Shown: positions 8,365 through 17,730, numbered from the stretch's first letter. The stretch is DNA of 38,102 bases from an uncultured Bacteroidales bacterium (GCA_903830915.1 CAIKVR010000279.1:1-38102), one strand, 5' to 3'. The notes: generated by a model from the sequence alone, not told the origin. Translations and numbers: made by a program.

Positions 8365-9078
8365 TCAAAAAACAATACTCAACGAAACACCGCCCGGGTA
8401 GGTGCAAAGGTAGTATTCAGGTTTAATTTGACTGGTTGGAGCTGAGCCGGATTTATATTTGCGGCAATAATTCTGATAATCTTTCAGCGTGCGAGTTGGT
8501 TGAGTCCATATTTGTGCTTCGGTAATCGCAGTGTTGAGTAAAAAATTAGAAACTCCATCCCAAACCGTTTGTTTATAACCTAGCCAAGTTATGAATCCAC
8601 TGCTTAAATTTACCGCCTCGTTAAGTGCATGAATCTGCCATGACCGTCCGACTTGTTCTTTCAATGCGTTCGATTTCAAGAATTCTTCAGCTACTGCTAA
8701 TTTTCGGAGTTGCTCGTCAACCGTTAGTTCTGGAAGTTTGGAAAGAGTTTCAGCATCTTTGCCGGTATTTATTGGTGTAAGTATCTGCATTGCAGCTCCC
8801 AAAAACGTTGTTGCAGCACCAAGTGCCATATCTTGCCGGGTATTTGTATCGGTACTTGTCAATGCCACAGTTCCCTGCACGAGAGTTGCAACTGTATATC
8901 CGCCCAACCAACCATACCACCAGCCAGCCACCGTTGGTTTGGATTGATTCAGCACGGTTTGAATATATTGAATCTTTTTTTGAATCAATGAATCTGATGT
9001 TGTTGTTTGTGCATTGAGCTTTGCTGAATGTAGAATCATCAAAACAAGCATTGAAAATATAAGTAATGATTTTATCAT
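8365..9078 (-). CDS. Secreted hypothetical protein
   Basis: A 237-residue protein of unknown function. Residues 1-23 form a signal peptide (hydrophobic LLIFSMLVLMILHS, cleavage probably after LNAQ). The mature part has a Gly/Trp/Tyr-rich segment (about 50-100: GWWYGWLGGYTVATLVQGTV, then MALGAATTFLGAAMQIL) that could form two membrane-associated helices, a charged helical stretch, and a C-terminal part with two cysteines (YCRKYK, YYLCTYPGG). It starts 36 bases downstream of the MFS gene on the same strand, so the two may be co-transcribed. No catalytic motif was recognised. Confidence 0.75.
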   Translation of the reverse strand: MIKSLLIFSMLVLMILHSAKLNAQTTTSDSLIQKKIQYIQTVLNQSKPTVAGWWYGWLGGYTVATLVQGTVALTSTDTNTRQDMALGAATTFLGAAMQILTPINTGKDAETLSKLPELTVDEQLRKLAVAEEFLKSNALKEQVGRSWQIHALNEAVNLSSGFITWLGYKQTVWDGVSNFLLNTAITEAQIWTQPTRTLKDYQNYCRKYKSGSAPTSQIKPEYYLCTYPGGVSLSIVF

Positions 9079-9114
9079 TTTATCTTTTCCCTCTTTAGGG
9101 GTTAGGGGCTTCTT
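9079..9114. repeat. G/C-run spacer element between the MFS and secreted-protein genes
   Basis: On the plus strand the spacer reads TTCCCTCTTTAGGGGTTAGG and onwards. It contains a short hairpin CCCT-CTTT-AGGG (9089-9100) and a tandem AGGGGTTAGGGG. Such G-run intergenic elements stand out in this AT-rich genome and may be a dispersed repeat. Only one copy was found in this window. Confidence 0.35.
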
Positions 9115-10338
9115 TTATTCTTTCTTATCCGTCATAAAAGGCGATTCTTTAAGCTGAGTAGCAAGCAATAAACACAGGACTGTAAATACAATCATTACAA
9201 TCAGCGGATTTGTCATCGAACCGTTTTCGGGTGATTTGAAACTGTCCATACCAAATATAAATGCAATACCCGAAATTTGTCCGGCAAGTATCAACAATCC
9301 GTTTGACGTTCCTTCTGAGGTTGGATAGGTTATTTCAGCACCATATTGAAAGCCAATAGGTCCGGCGCTGAGTAAAAAGAAGCCCAGCAACATACCCGAA
9401 GCAAGTAACACTGTATAATTCTCGGTAAAAGTAACACCTGTCAATCCTACAACAGCTCCTGCAAGTGCAATGAGAATAAATAGTTTGCGTTTTCGGTAGT
9501 GATCCGACATCATGGGCATAACCAATGCACCGATAATACCGCCCACAATCATTAAACCGCCTGTGATTCCGGCTTGCTCGGCATTAAAACCTCTTGGACG
9601 GAGAATATCTTCAATCCAGGTTGTTACGCTGTTGAAAATTCCAAGTCCGACAAAAAAGATAAGCAACAGCCAGTAAAAGTTTTTATTTTTCAGCGTGTTT
9701 CTCAGACCATCAAAAACCAGTGAACGCTCTTCCTGATGTGCATGACAAGGTGCTGTGCGTGGACGTTCTCTTGAAAACAGAATGAAAATCAGCGCAGAAA
9801 TGATAGAAATAACACCATAAATGTAAAGCATTCCGTTTATGCCATGACTTTTGGCGAGAATTGGCGTCAGAATCATTCCCACCAACACACCGATATACAT
9901 GGCCAGCGTACCGAGTCCGGCAGCGGTGGCACGTTCTTCAATGCGAAACCAGCGACCGGCCAATTTGGTGATGGCATTAATGATAAATGGTTGTCCAACT
10001 GCAATTCCAATTTGTGACCACAGCAACAAATCATAACCCGTAGCCATTCCGCGCAACATACCGAATACTCCGGTAAGCACAGCTCCAATTCCTACTCCAA
10101 TCCGAATGCCATACGTATCAATAACCCACGAAGCCGGTATGGAAACTATGATAAATACTATCATAAAGCACATCGATAGCATACCTATTTGTATATCGGT
10201 AACGTGGTAAAATTTCGTTGCATCCATAGTTATTGGAGCAAAAGTTATCCACAACAATTGATTTACGGCTACGATAAACATGTATATACTCAGCATTATC
10301 CATCGGTATTTGTATACTTTAAAGACGGTTGGTTCCAT
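9115..10338 (-). CDS. Major facilitator superfamily transporter
   Basis: A 407-residue inner-membrane protein with about twelve hydrophobic segments in two halves joined by a charged loop near residues 190-215 (FSRERPRTAPCHAHQEERS). The MFS loop 2-3 region appears as SWVIDTYGIRIGVGIGAV, and MMSDHYRKRK forms the equivalent loop in the second half. The N-terminal part (YRWIMLSIYMF, LLWITFAPIT, FYHVTDIQIGMLSM) recalls the FLVCR/DIRC2-like branch, some members of which export haem or transport choline. This resemblance is from memory and weak; the substrate cannot be told from sequence. It is followed by the secreted hypothetical gene. Confidence 0.9.
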   Translation of the reverse strand: MEPTVFKVYKYRWIMLSIYMFIVAVNQLLWITFAPITMDATKFYHVTDIQIGMLSMCFMIVFIIVSIPASWVIDTYGIRIGVGIGAVLTGVFGMLRGMATGYDLLLWSQIGIAVGQPFIINAITKLAGRWFRIEERATAAGLGTLAMYIGVLVGMILTPILAKSHGINGMLYIYGVISIISALIFILFSRERPRTAPCHAHQEERSLVFDGLRNTLKNKNFYWLLLIFFVGLGIFNSVTTWIEDILRPRGFNAEQAGITGGLMIVGGIIGALVMPMMSDHYRKRKLFILIALAGAVVGLTGVTFTENYTVLLASGMLLGFFLLSAGPIGFQYGAEITYPTSEGTSNGLLILAGQISGIAFIFGMDSFKSPENGSMTNPLIVMIVFTVLCLLLATQLKESPFMTDKKE

Positions 10339-10373
10339 TTTTTTTTTGATTAAATTTTGAAATTCTTATTCGG

Positions 10374-10381
10374 CAAAAATA
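10374..10381 (-). promoter_or_regulatory. Possible -7 box for the MFS gene
   Basis: The minus strand reads TATTTTTG here, matching the Bacteroidota -7 consensus TAnnTTTG, 36 bases upstream of the MFS ATG. No TTTG stands at the expected -33 distance, so only half of the signal is present. The terminator of the upstream gene lies just beyond, so a promoter here would make sense. Confidence 0.3.
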
Positions 10382-10400
10382 CATTAATTATTCAAATAAA

Positions 10401-10435
10401 AAAGAAAAACGCAAAACGTGTAACATTTTGCGTTT
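10401..10435 (-). terminator. Rho-independent terminator after the DUF4337-like gene
   Basis: Read on the minus strand: AAACGCAAAA (10435-10426), a 9-base loop, TTTTGCGTTT (10416-10407), then a T-rich tract. The 10-bp stem is perfect. It lies about 20 bases after the stop of the gene at 10455-10988 and separates it from the MFS gene. Confidence 0.85.
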
Positions 10436-10454
10436 CATTTTGAGACTGGTTTTT

Positions 10455-10988
10455 TTAGAAAAACAAGAAGAATCCGTTAGCGAAATACAGCAACCCAACA
10501 GCTCCAGTTACCGTGGCAATGTACCATATATATTTCCTCTTAATCAATGCAGCAATAGACGAAAGCAGAATGGAAATTTGCAGAAAAATAACTGCCATTC
10601 CGAATTCATTGGAATGTTTTTTGGCTTCGTCACGTTGAACTTCCAGTTTTTCTGCATCTTTCTTGATCTCAGCTTTCTCCTTTTCGTAACGTTCAATGGA
10701 TTTCTCGTAATCAACCATCTTATTTTGAAAGGCTTCCTTCACACCACTTTCATTTTTACCAACACGCAAGGTAGTAAGTTCTAGCATATCTTTCTGTGTT
10801 TCATATATATATGATTTCAGACTTTTGCTTTGGTAATATGCCCATTTATTGGAAGCTTGCTCCTGACTTAACACGGAACGGGTTGAATATCCACCACCTT
10901 TAAAGGTCGATAGGGTTGCTGCAACTGCAAAAATGATAGTGGTTAGGGCTAAATAATTAAGCCATGGTTCTTTTTTATCGTCTGACAT
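10455..10988 (-). CDS. DUF4337-like membrane protein
   Basis: A 177-residue protein with one N-terminal membrane segment (about 12-30), a long charged coiled-coil region (about 80-130: VDYEKSIERYEKEKAEIKKD and onwards) and two C-terminal membrane segments (about 135-175, ending ANGFFLFF). The layout and the motif SQEQASNKWAYYQSKSLK match the uncharacterised DUF4337 family. The function is unknown. The gene is a single transcription unit with its own downstream terminator. Confidence 0.8.
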   Translation of the reverse strand: MSDDKKEPWLNYLALTTIIFAVAATLSTFKGGGYSTRSVLSQEQASNKWAYYQSKSLKSYIYETQKDMLELTTLRVGKNESGVKEAFQNKMVDYEKSIERYEKEKAEIKKDAEKLEVQRDEAKKHSNEFGMAVIFLQISILLSSIAALIKRKYIWYIATVTGAVGLLYFANGFFLFF

Positions 10989-11027
10989 AGTTCAACTAAG
11001 TAATTTATAATTCTTTATAATCGGTTT

Positions 11028-11570
11028 TTAAAGTATAATTTTAAATGTCTGTGTACTCGTTTTTAAAAGATAAATTTTATTTTGTTCAGCCGGAATATTG
11101 ATTTTAGTACCGTCAGACTTTATTTGATTAATTTTTTCGCCCGATAAAGTATATAACGTAACTATTTCATCCTTTTTTGTTCCAATCACTACAATCTCTG
11201 ATGGAGTGCTGTAAATCTTTACTCCTTCATTCCCCGGTGTAGGTGGATTGTTGTTTGTTGCCAACGAAAATACGGCATTCAGGGTGCAGTTGGAGGTAAC
11301 GTTCTTAATACTAAGAACACCGGTTACAAGCGAACCGGTTACATCTGTACCATTGAGTGTAATAGTGTTTATTTTCCAGTTTGAAATTGGCGAGAAATCG
11401 AACGAGAGTGTATCGCCCTGATGGCAGATATAATTTACCGAGCCACCTCCCGCATCGGCTGATTTGATATAGATTCTGTACGTTGTAGCATTGGTATTTG
11501 CATACATTGTGCCTGCCATAAATGCAAATAAAGCTGTCAGGCAAACAAATTTCAATAATGATTTTTTCAT
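11028..11570 (-). CDS. Small secreted protein with InlB-like repeat and divergent sorting-type C-terminus
   Basis: A 180-residue protein. A signal peptide occupies residues 1-24 (LLKFVCLTALFAFMAGTMYA). Residues about 30-105 (GGGSVNYICHQGDTLSFDFS, WKINTITLNGTDVTGSLVTG, IKNVTSNCTLNAVF) form a domain like the divergent InlB-type repeats of Bacteroidota surface proteins. A Pro/Asn linker follows. The last about 65 residues (VKIYSTPSEIVVIG, VTLYTLSGEKINQI, KIYLLKTSTQTFKIIL) resemble a type IX secretion C-terminal sorting domain in its short, divergent form. It is probably exported and possibly anchored at the surface. The sorting assignment is by pattern only. Confidence 0.75.
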   Translation of the reverse strand: MKKSLLKFVCLTALFAFMAGTMYANTNATTYRIYIKSADAGGGSVNYICHQGDTLSFDFSPISNWKINTITLNGTDVTGSLVTGVLSIKNVTSNCTLNAVFSLATNNNPPTPGNEGVKIYSTPSEIVVIGTKKDEIVTLYTLSGEKINQIKSDGTKINIPAEQNKIYLLKTSTQTFKIIL

Positions 11571-11767
11571 GATATCTGTAGTTTAAATAGTTGCTTTTGA
11601 GTGTTTATAAAATCAAACTCAATCGATTATTCAGGAATTCAATCTAATTTCAGGGCAAAAATAAGCTTTTATCCACTAATACCGGTTCAAACAGCTATTA
11701 AAAAAACTTATTAAACAGATAATAACAACGGAATTCAAATCTGCAATTAACAACACCAAATTCTCAA

Positions 11768-12376
11768 CTATTTTTTCTCTAATAGCTGTCGGATAGTATT
11801 GATTGATTTGATTGGAGAGTCAATCAAAACAAGATTTAATAACCAGTTTGGGAGATTTTCGACCGGATTCACATAGAATTCAAGCTCTATATGAGTAGTT
11901 CGGTTGTTAATTGGTTTGACTGTCCATACTTGCCGGTAATCTTTTATACGAACTAAATCTTTTTCTTCCGGAAAAACTCCGCTAAGCGGTAAGGCTGTAA
12001 TTTTATACTCGCTGGTTGCCTGATTAATACTTGTAGTCATATCCACAGATAAATCTCTGTTTTTGAATGGCCACGGCATTGTATATACCAGATAGTATTG
12101 AGATCGTTTATTCTTTTCGTAAAAATGAACCTTTACATGGCTGACTTTTGAATCCCACCATGCCGTATGATTCACATCCTCAATCAGAGCAAAAACCTTT
12201 TCTGCAGATTCTTTAATCTCGGCTACTCCTTTAAAAAAAGTCAGCCCTTTTCCGGTCTCTTCTCTGCTATAAAGTTGCACACCATCTTTTTCTTTTACAA
12301 ACTTCCAGTTTTGCCCAACCAAAGAATATGGGAGCGTTAGGTACAGAAAGAAAAATACATAGACGTATTTAAGCAT
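11768..12376 (-). CDS. Exported START-domain protein
   Basis: A 202-residue protein with a signal peptide (about 1-21, FFFLYLTLPYSLVGQ) followed by one START/SRPBCC-like domain. Landmarks are WKFVKEKDGVQLYSRE, VFALIEDVNHTAWWDSKV, YYLVYTMPWPFKNRDLSVDM and the amphipathic C-terminal helix ending NTIRQLLEKK. START domains bind lipids or other hydrophobic ligands in a helix-grip pocket, so a periplasmic lipid-binding role is plausible but unproven. No enzymatic motif is seen. It stands alone, with spacers of 197 and 99 bases on its two sides. Confidence 0.85.
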   Translation of the reverse strand: MLKYVYVFFFLYLTLPYSLVGQNWKFVKEKDGVQLYSREETGKGLTFFKGVAEIKESAEKVFALIEDVNHTAWWDSKVSHVKVHFYEKNKRSQYYLVYTMPWPFKNRDLSVDMTTSINQATSEYKITALPLSGVFPEEKDLVRIKDYRQVWTVKPINNRTTHIELEFYVNPVENLPNWLLNLVLIDSPIKSINTIRQLLEKK

Positions 12377-12417
12377 GGTTTACAGTAGGTTACAGCAAAT
12401 TTGAACTAATTATTTTT

Positions 12418-12472
12418 TTTCATAATCAATTTTCCGCTATGTATTTTCCTGAAAAATTGGTTGATTATGAAA
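12418..12472. repeat. Long imperfect inverted repeat between START and membrane-protein genes
   Basis: TTTCATAATCAA (12418-12429) is perfectly complementary to TTGATTATGAAA (12461-12472). CAATTTT (12427-12433) and AAAATTG (12453-12459) extend the pairing around a bulge. It lies just after the stop of the minus-strand gene at 12476-13609. On that strand the stem is followed by A rather than T residues, so it is not a classical intrinsic terminator. Confidence 0.6.
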
Positions 12473-12475
12473 TAG

Positions 12476-13609
12476 TTATTTCCGAAATCTTTTCGCTAGA
12501 TTGAACCAGAACGCTGCTCCAAATGAAATGGCAATGGCGGTAATTAACCAGCCAACAAACATAAAAAGTAATTTTCCAATCATTCCGAAAGCATCACCTA
12601 TCCACTCCAGCGATTCTTTCGGTTTCTTACCAACAAAACTCTCGTCAGCAGGTTTTTGTTCGGTTAATTTCACCTCGCTCCAACCCAGCCCCAAAATGCC
12701 GTTTGATTTAGCTATAGCTGCGTTAATTAGCGAATCGGCTTTGTGTGTAAGTTCCTTTTCACGGTTGATTAATGAGTCACTTTGGGCACGAACAATCGAA
12801 TCGGCTAGTGCTTTACGGCTAGTTCTGTACAGTTTGCCATAAGTAGCCGAATTGGCATTTCCCAGGTCATTTAATCTGTCCTGCTGCAGTGAGGGATGCG
12901 CCTCAAGATAATTGGTTGCTCTCATTACTACTTCTTCGCGCAATTTCCTGTCATTCTGAAGTTTTCCGACAATGGCAATAGAATCGATATTAAACAGAAT
13001 GGCCATAAAAAGCCCTATTGCGAGCAGGATATATTGAGTATCCTTTCTGTACCACCCCGAGCAGCGTACCATTGTATCATCGAACCATTGTTCCAATAGT
13101 TTCCTGAAAGCATCTGTATCACCACGGGCATCTACCCACATTAACCTGAAATTCCGTAAAGTATCTTTGGCAATGGGCGTATTGTTCCATGCAAGTTTTC
13201 CTTCTTCGATTGATTTTTCAATCAGCGGTGATATTTCTTCAGCTTGTTGCAGTTCCTCGCCCCGAAGTAAATCAACTATAACTTTCGAAAATGTTTCTTT
13301 TGTTATATGAGAAGGCTTACTGCTGTAGGCGTCTTCTCCCAACCCTTTAATCAGTGGATGACTGTAAAACGACTTTAGCACATTTTTGCCTTTTTCATCA
13401 TTCACTGTCGATTTACTGAATAAATCCTTTATGCTGCTAAACCTACGTTTAAACATATTTCCGTCTTCGAGCATACGAAACAAAGCACGTTCCAGTAACT
13501 TTTGACGAAAACCAAACCGGGTAGCCAACAGCTCCTGAATGGCTGTGGCTAATAAGCTGTACAACAAGAAAATACTCACTAATCCAATAACCACATTTAA
13601 TCCAATCAT
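12476..13609 (-). CDS. Uncharacterised membrane protein
   Basis: A 377-residue protein. The N-terminal membrane segment (about 2-24: IGLNVVIGLVSIFLLYSLLA) is followed by TAIQELLATRFGFRQKLLER, which looks like a conserved family signature. A soluble helical region spans about 40-190. A second membrane segment (about 190-215) is followed by a charged helical region rich in Asp, Ser and Lys (about 225-310). Two final hydrophobic stretches (about 335-372) end the protein. No enzymatic motif was recognised. Its neighbours do not indicate a function. A half-promoter TATCTTTG lies on the minus strand at 13677-13684, about 70 bases upstream. Confidence 0.75.
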   Translation of the reverse strand: MIGLNVVIGLVSIFLLYSLLATAIQELLATRFGFRQKLLERALFRMLEDGNMFKRRFSSIKDLFSKSTVNDEKGKNVLKSFYSHPLIKGLGEDAYSSKPSHITKETFSKVIVDLLRGEELQQAEEISPLIEKSIEEGKLAWNNTPIAKDTLRNFRLMWVDARGDTDAFRKLLEQWFDDTMVRCSGWYRKDTQYILLAIGLFMAILFNIDSIAIVGKLQNDRKLREEVVMRATNYLEAHPSLQQDRLNDLGNANSATYGKLYRTSRKALADSIVRAQSDSLINREKELTHKADSLINAAIAKSNGILGLGWSEVKLTEQKPADESFVGKKPKESLEWIGDAFGMIGKLLFMFVGWLITAIAISFGAAFWFNLAKRFRK

Positions 13610-13789
13610 GTTTATAATATTTGGGATTTTTAAAATTTTATTTCTGCAGGAGCTAGAATTCCTGTTTATTCAGCCCCAAAGATAAAAAGGATTTTCTAAT
13701 TAACCTAAGCAAACCGATCTATTTTGTAATAAATGAATAACTTCTTTCTGAAATCGATAAATTCATATTTTAAATAAGATAAATTTCAG

Positions 13790-13828
13790 AAAAATAAAAT
13801 CCCCGATGGAATTTTCCTTCGGGGATTT
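13790..13828 (-). terminator. Rho-independent terminator of the FIST-kinase operon
   Basis: On the minus strand: AATCCCCGA (13827-13819), an 11-12-base loop, TCGGGGATT (13806-13798), then a T-rich tract. The stem is 9 bp and GC-rich for this genome. It lies about 60 bases beyond the kinase stop codon. The rest of the 13610-13797 spacer holds only AT-rich sequence and the possible promoter of the next minus-strand gene. Confidence 0.88.
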
Positions 13829-13889
13829 AGATTCTAAATTTTCAGCAAACAATTTATATACTGAGGTTAGAGACATTAAGGGTTTTGTT

Positions 13890-16800
13890 TTATTCTTTGC
13901 GCAATCGTCCGATAATAACCTTCAACAGTTTTTCAGGTTCAATGGGCTTTGTAAGGAAATCGTCCATCCCTGCGTTCAGACATTTTTCTTTTTCTTCTTT
14001 TAAAGCGCCAGCAGTTAAAGCAATAATCGGTGTATGTTGATTGTCCTGTTCCTGTTCACGTATTTTTATGGTAGCTTCAATTCCACTCATTTCGGGCATC
14101 TGCATATCCATCAGAATAAGGTCTGGTTGTTTAATTGACCACAACATCAGTGCTTCTTTACCATTCTTTGCTTCAATAATTTTGGCTGTAGGAATAGTTT
14201 TCGAAACTATTGCCTTGATAAGCAACATATTGAATTCATTATCTTCGGCAATTAGAATGGATGCAGCTCCTGTGAATTCTGGTTTTTCTTCCTGTTTCGT
14301 AAGAATTGCAGTTTCCAATTTTATTTCGGCAGGTGTATTCACATTACACAAATATGAATAAAGCTCATCGGACTTCACTGGTTTTGTCAGCCTGAAGCGT
14401 ACTCCCAACTCATCGCATTTGCGGTGAAGTTCTGCGCTATCCGACGATGAATGTAACAAAATTATAGGTTGCCTTACAGGTGTCAGATTCAATTTTTGGC
14501 GAATCATTCGGATTGTTTCCAGACCATCTATGTTAGGCATGTGATAATCGCAAATAATTACATCGAAAGGCTTGGAAGACTCAATAATGTCAACTGCCCT
14601 TAATCCATCATCACAGCTCACGCACTCAATTCCCCAGTTTGCCATAATGTGTTCCAGAATCATTCGATTGTCAGCATTATCATCAATCACAAAACAACGT
14701 TTGATTGCTTTCAGCACGCTAGTATCTAATTTTTGACCCTCTTCTGTTTTTGTAACAATTTCGAAATAGAAAGTTGTTCCTTTGTCCGGCGTACTTTCAA
14801 TTTCAATTTTACTGCCCATCTTTTTGGCAATCATTTCCGAAATAATCAACCCAAGACCTGTGCCTCCAAATCTTCGAGTTGTTGAACTGTCAGCCTGACT
14901 GAACGGTTTAAACAGCCGGGCTTGTTGTTCCATACTAATTCCAATTCCGGTATCACGAACAGAAAATCTGATTTTGCCATTATTCCTGTCAATTTTTTCA
15001 TATACTGCTTTCAGCTCAACTGCACCTTTAGGAGTAAATTTTACAGCATTGGACAGGAGATTAGATAGTATTTGTTTAAGTCGGATTTTGTCAATATAGG
15101 CAAATCGGGGCATATCTAAATCAATATCCAGCAACACTTCGAGGTCTTTTTCGCTGGCAGCAAATTTTATAATATCAATGCTATTGCCCAGAAGATCAAT
15201 TATATCCGTTTTGATAATGTCCAAATCGAGCATTCCTGCTTCAATTTTGGAGAAATCAAGGATATCGTTGATAATTCCTAGAAGTGTGTGTCCTGATGCG
15301 TTGGCATTTTTGACGTACTGCTCCTGAACTTTGGAGAGAGGCGTACTTCTAAGCAAATCGGTGAAACCAATAACCCCGTTAAGTGGTGTGCGAATTTCAT
15401 GACTCATATTGGCAACAAACTCCGACTTGGCTTTGCTGGCAGATTCGGCAGCGGTTACTGCTTTCCGCAATTCTTCTTCAACCTTTTTCTTTTCTGTTAT
15501 ATCCCAACTTGTGCCTGTCATACTTAAAGCCAAACCTAATTCATCGCGCTGAACTGTTGCAAGTGCTTTCAAATTATGGATTGAACTATCGGGGTAAACA
15601 ACCCTGAATTCGGTATCAAATTCTTTTTGTCCTTTGACGGCCAGTTCAATTTCAATGTTTCTCATTTCAGCATCATCGGGGTGAATACCATCCATCCAAA
15701 TATCATAAGCTTTGGTACTTTCATTCTGTTCAACTCCATAAAGTTTAAACATTTGATCATCCCAAATTAAGGTATTCATTTCCAGCTCATATTCCCAAAT
15801 ACCAACACCACCAGCTCGGGTAGCCATTGCCAAACGTGTAGATACTTTTTTTACATCTTCTTCGGCCTTCTTGCGTTCTGTAATATCTGTTAACGAAGTC
15901 ACCCTCACATTTTTTCCTTTATAATGCATCATACGTCCTCGTAAAATACAGGGGAATATAGTTCCGTCTTTTCGTAATGCCATAGCTTCGTAGGGCTCTT
16001 CAGTGCCGGAAATCATATTATTCATCACCATTTCTCTGTCTTCAGGAACAATCCATTCGGTACCGTATCTCGTTAAGGCTTCAGCAGTTGTAAAACCAAA
16101 CATTTTTTCGGCTGCAGAATTTTGCTCTATACAAAGTCCTTTCTCCGAAATAAAAATAGCTTCGAAAGAAGCTTCAGATAATCCTCTGTATTTTTCCCTG
16201 CTTTCTTCAATTTCGGCTTCTGCTTGCTTGCGATTAGTTATATCGTGTGCCATACCTATAAGACCAATGATATTTCCCTGACCATCATAACGTGGTACTT
16301 TGGTTGTGAGAAATACATGCATAGTACCATCGGCACCTAAAACGTCTTCTTCAAATGTTTCGGAATGACCCAACTCAATGATACGCATATCATCAGCCAT
16401 AAATTTTGCAATTTCATCTTCGTTGGTCAGAAAATCAGCTTTTGAATATCCTATAAGTTTTTCAGCTGGTTTACCATTTAGTACACAACCGGCCGGATTG
16501 ATATAAACGAAACGACATTCACGGTCTTTTACGAATATCACATCGGTAGTTGTATCCATAATAGAACGTAACAGAGTCTCGCTGTGTTGCAATGCCTGTT
16601 CAGTCTTTTTTCGTTCGGTGATATCACGTTCAATAAACAAAATGCTTTCAGGTTTACCATCCACATCGCGTAGTACGGTAGAATTTACATCAACATAGAA
16701 ACGGCTTTTGTCTTTCCTTACTGCCAGATATTCTGTAATTCGCAAATCGTTTTCTCCTGTGAGAGTTTTTTGGATGTTATCTAAAAGTAACTGATGATTT

Positions 16801-17720
16801 GAAGCATCAATAAATTCAAAAATAGATCTGCCAATATATTCATCTTTCTGTTCTACAGAATAACCGAACATTAATGCCAGCTTATCGGACATGAGCTGCA
16901 ATTTACCATCGAGCGATAACATTCCAATTCCATCAGGCGATGCGGATATGATAGCTCCCCATTTTTGATTGCTTTGCTGCAAAGCTTCTTCAGCTTCTTT
17001 TTGTACCGAAATATCAACAAAACTTTCTAATAATTTTTCTTTCCCTCCTATTTGAATTTTTTTGACTGTTTTCAGGATGGCTAAATCACTCTTTCCTTGT
17101 CGAAGAAGTACTCTTTCAGTATTGTCTACTTCCTGATTTTTATCGCATACCGGACAACAATACTCCTCGGCTGCACACATAAATTTATGGCAACGACGTC
17201 CTATAATCAAATCCGGCTCTATTTCCATTAATATGGAAGCATAGGTATTTACTTTTTCAATAAGTCGCGTTTCAGGGTCAATAATTACAATACCTACCGA
17301 TACATTTTCGAGTAATGAACGTTGAAATTCTTCGCTTGTACGTATAGCTTCTTCCGCTTTTTTATTTTCTTCAATCAACTGTATCAACGAATCAAACAAA
17401 TAACTACTGTCGGATGTATTTATAGAATTTTCTCCTCCAATGGGTTTTTCCGATGGTTTCAATACAGATATAGCTTCCTTGATTTTTCGGATTGTTTCCT
17501 TTTGAGCAGCTGCATCTTCTTTTTGTTTTTGAAAAGCTTCACGTAGTTCCTGTGAACTTATTTCAATTGAATTCTGGATTAATTTTGTGTCTTCATCGAA
17601 ATTATTGTATGTCTCGTTGATATCCATAAAAAAACCCAAAAGTTCATCTGGCAGATTATTAATCTCCCCGAAGTGCTTTTTAATCTGACGTTTAAGCAGT
17701 TTATTTAAATTCGATTCCAT
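13890..17720 (-). CDS. Multi-PAS hybrid sensor histidine kinase with two receiver domains
   Basis: A 1276-residue cytoplasmic-looking hybrid kinase (no clear membrane segments). A helical/coiled-coil N-terminus (1-125) is followed by five PAS domains at about 127-245, 246-370, 376-497, 505-620 and 625-750, most ending in the typical DIT..K.AE linker. HisKA follows with H774 in MSHEIRTPLNG, then a HATPase with NLLSNAVKFTP, DTGIGI and GTGLGL. REC1 has D1058 in VIICDYHMP and REC2 has D1205 in LILMDMQMP. The first PAS contains a dense Cys cluster (C177, C182, C188, C189, C192, with H178), suggesting metal or redox sensing. It starts 10 bases after the FIST gene, so it probably processes that protein's signal. 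Confidence 0.95.
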   Translation of the reverse strand: MESNLNKLLKRQIKKHFGEINNLPDELLGFFMDINETYNNFDEDTKLIQNSIEISSQELREAFQKQKEDAAAQKETIRKIKEAISVLKPSEKPIGGENSINTSDSSYLFDSLIQLIEENKKAEEAIRTSEEFQRSLLENVSVGIVIIDPETRLIEKVNTYASILMEIEPDLIIGRRCHKFMCAAEEYCCPVCDKNQEVDNTERVLLRQGKSDLAILKTVKKIQIGGKEKLLESFVDISVQKEAEEALQQSNQKWGAIISASPDGIGMLSLDGKLQLMSDKLALMFGYSVEQKDEYIGRSIFEFIDASNHQLLLDNIQKTLTGENDLRITEYLAVRKDKSRFYVDVNSTVLRDVDGKPESILFIERDITERKKTEQALQHSETLLRSIMDTTTDVIFVKDRECRFVYINPAGCVLNGKPAEKLIGYSKADFLTNEDEIAKFMADDMRIIELGHSETFEEDVLGADGTMHVFLTTKVPRYDGQGNIIGLIGMAHDITNRKQAEAEIEESREKYRGLSEASFEAIFISEKGLCIEQNSAAEKMFGFTTAEALTRYGTEWIVPEDREMVMNNMISGTEEPYEAMALRKDGTIFPCILRGRMMHYKGKNVRVTSLTDITERKKAEEDVKKVSTRLAMATRAGGVGIWEYELEMNTLIWDDQMFKLYGVEQNESTKAYDIWMDGIHPDDAEMRNIEIELAVKGQKEFDTEFRVVYPDSSIHNLKALATVQRDELGLALSMTGTSWDITEKKKVEEELRKAVTAAESASKAKSEFVANMSHEIRTPLNGVIGFTDLLRSTPLSKVQEQYVKNANASGHTLLGIINDILDFSKIEAGMLDLDIIKTDIIDLLGNSIDIIKFAASEKDLEVLLDIDLDMPRFAYIDKIRLKQILSNLLSNAVKFTPKGAVELKAVYEKIDRNNGKIRFSVRDTGIGISMEQQARLFKPFSQADSSTTRRFGGTGLGLIISEMIAKKMGSKIEIESTPDKGTTFYFEIVTKTEEGQKLDTSVLKAIKRCFVIDDNADNRMILEHIMANWGIECVSCDDGLRAVDIIESSKPFDVIICDYHMPNIDGLETIRMIRQKLNLTPVRQPIILLHSSSDSAELHRKCDELGVRFRLTKPVKSDELYSYLCNVNTPAEIKLETAILTKQEEKPEFTGAASILIAEDNEFNMLLIKAIVSKTIPTAKIIEAKNGKEALMLWSIKQPDLILMDMQMPEMSGIEATIKIREQEQDNQHTPIIALTAGALKEEKEKCLNAGMDDFLTKPIEPEKLLKVIIGRLRKE

Positions 17721-17730
17721 AGTATAAAGT

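Noticed and set aside
8365-10338. A transport system formed by the MFS protein and the secreted hypothetical protein
   Set aside because: Adjacency and a 36-base gap are the only evidence; no motif links the two, so no joint function is claimed.
10428-10784. Plus-strand frame opposite the DUF4337-like gene
   Set aside because: It begins inside the terminator and is antisense to a gene with clear domain organisation.
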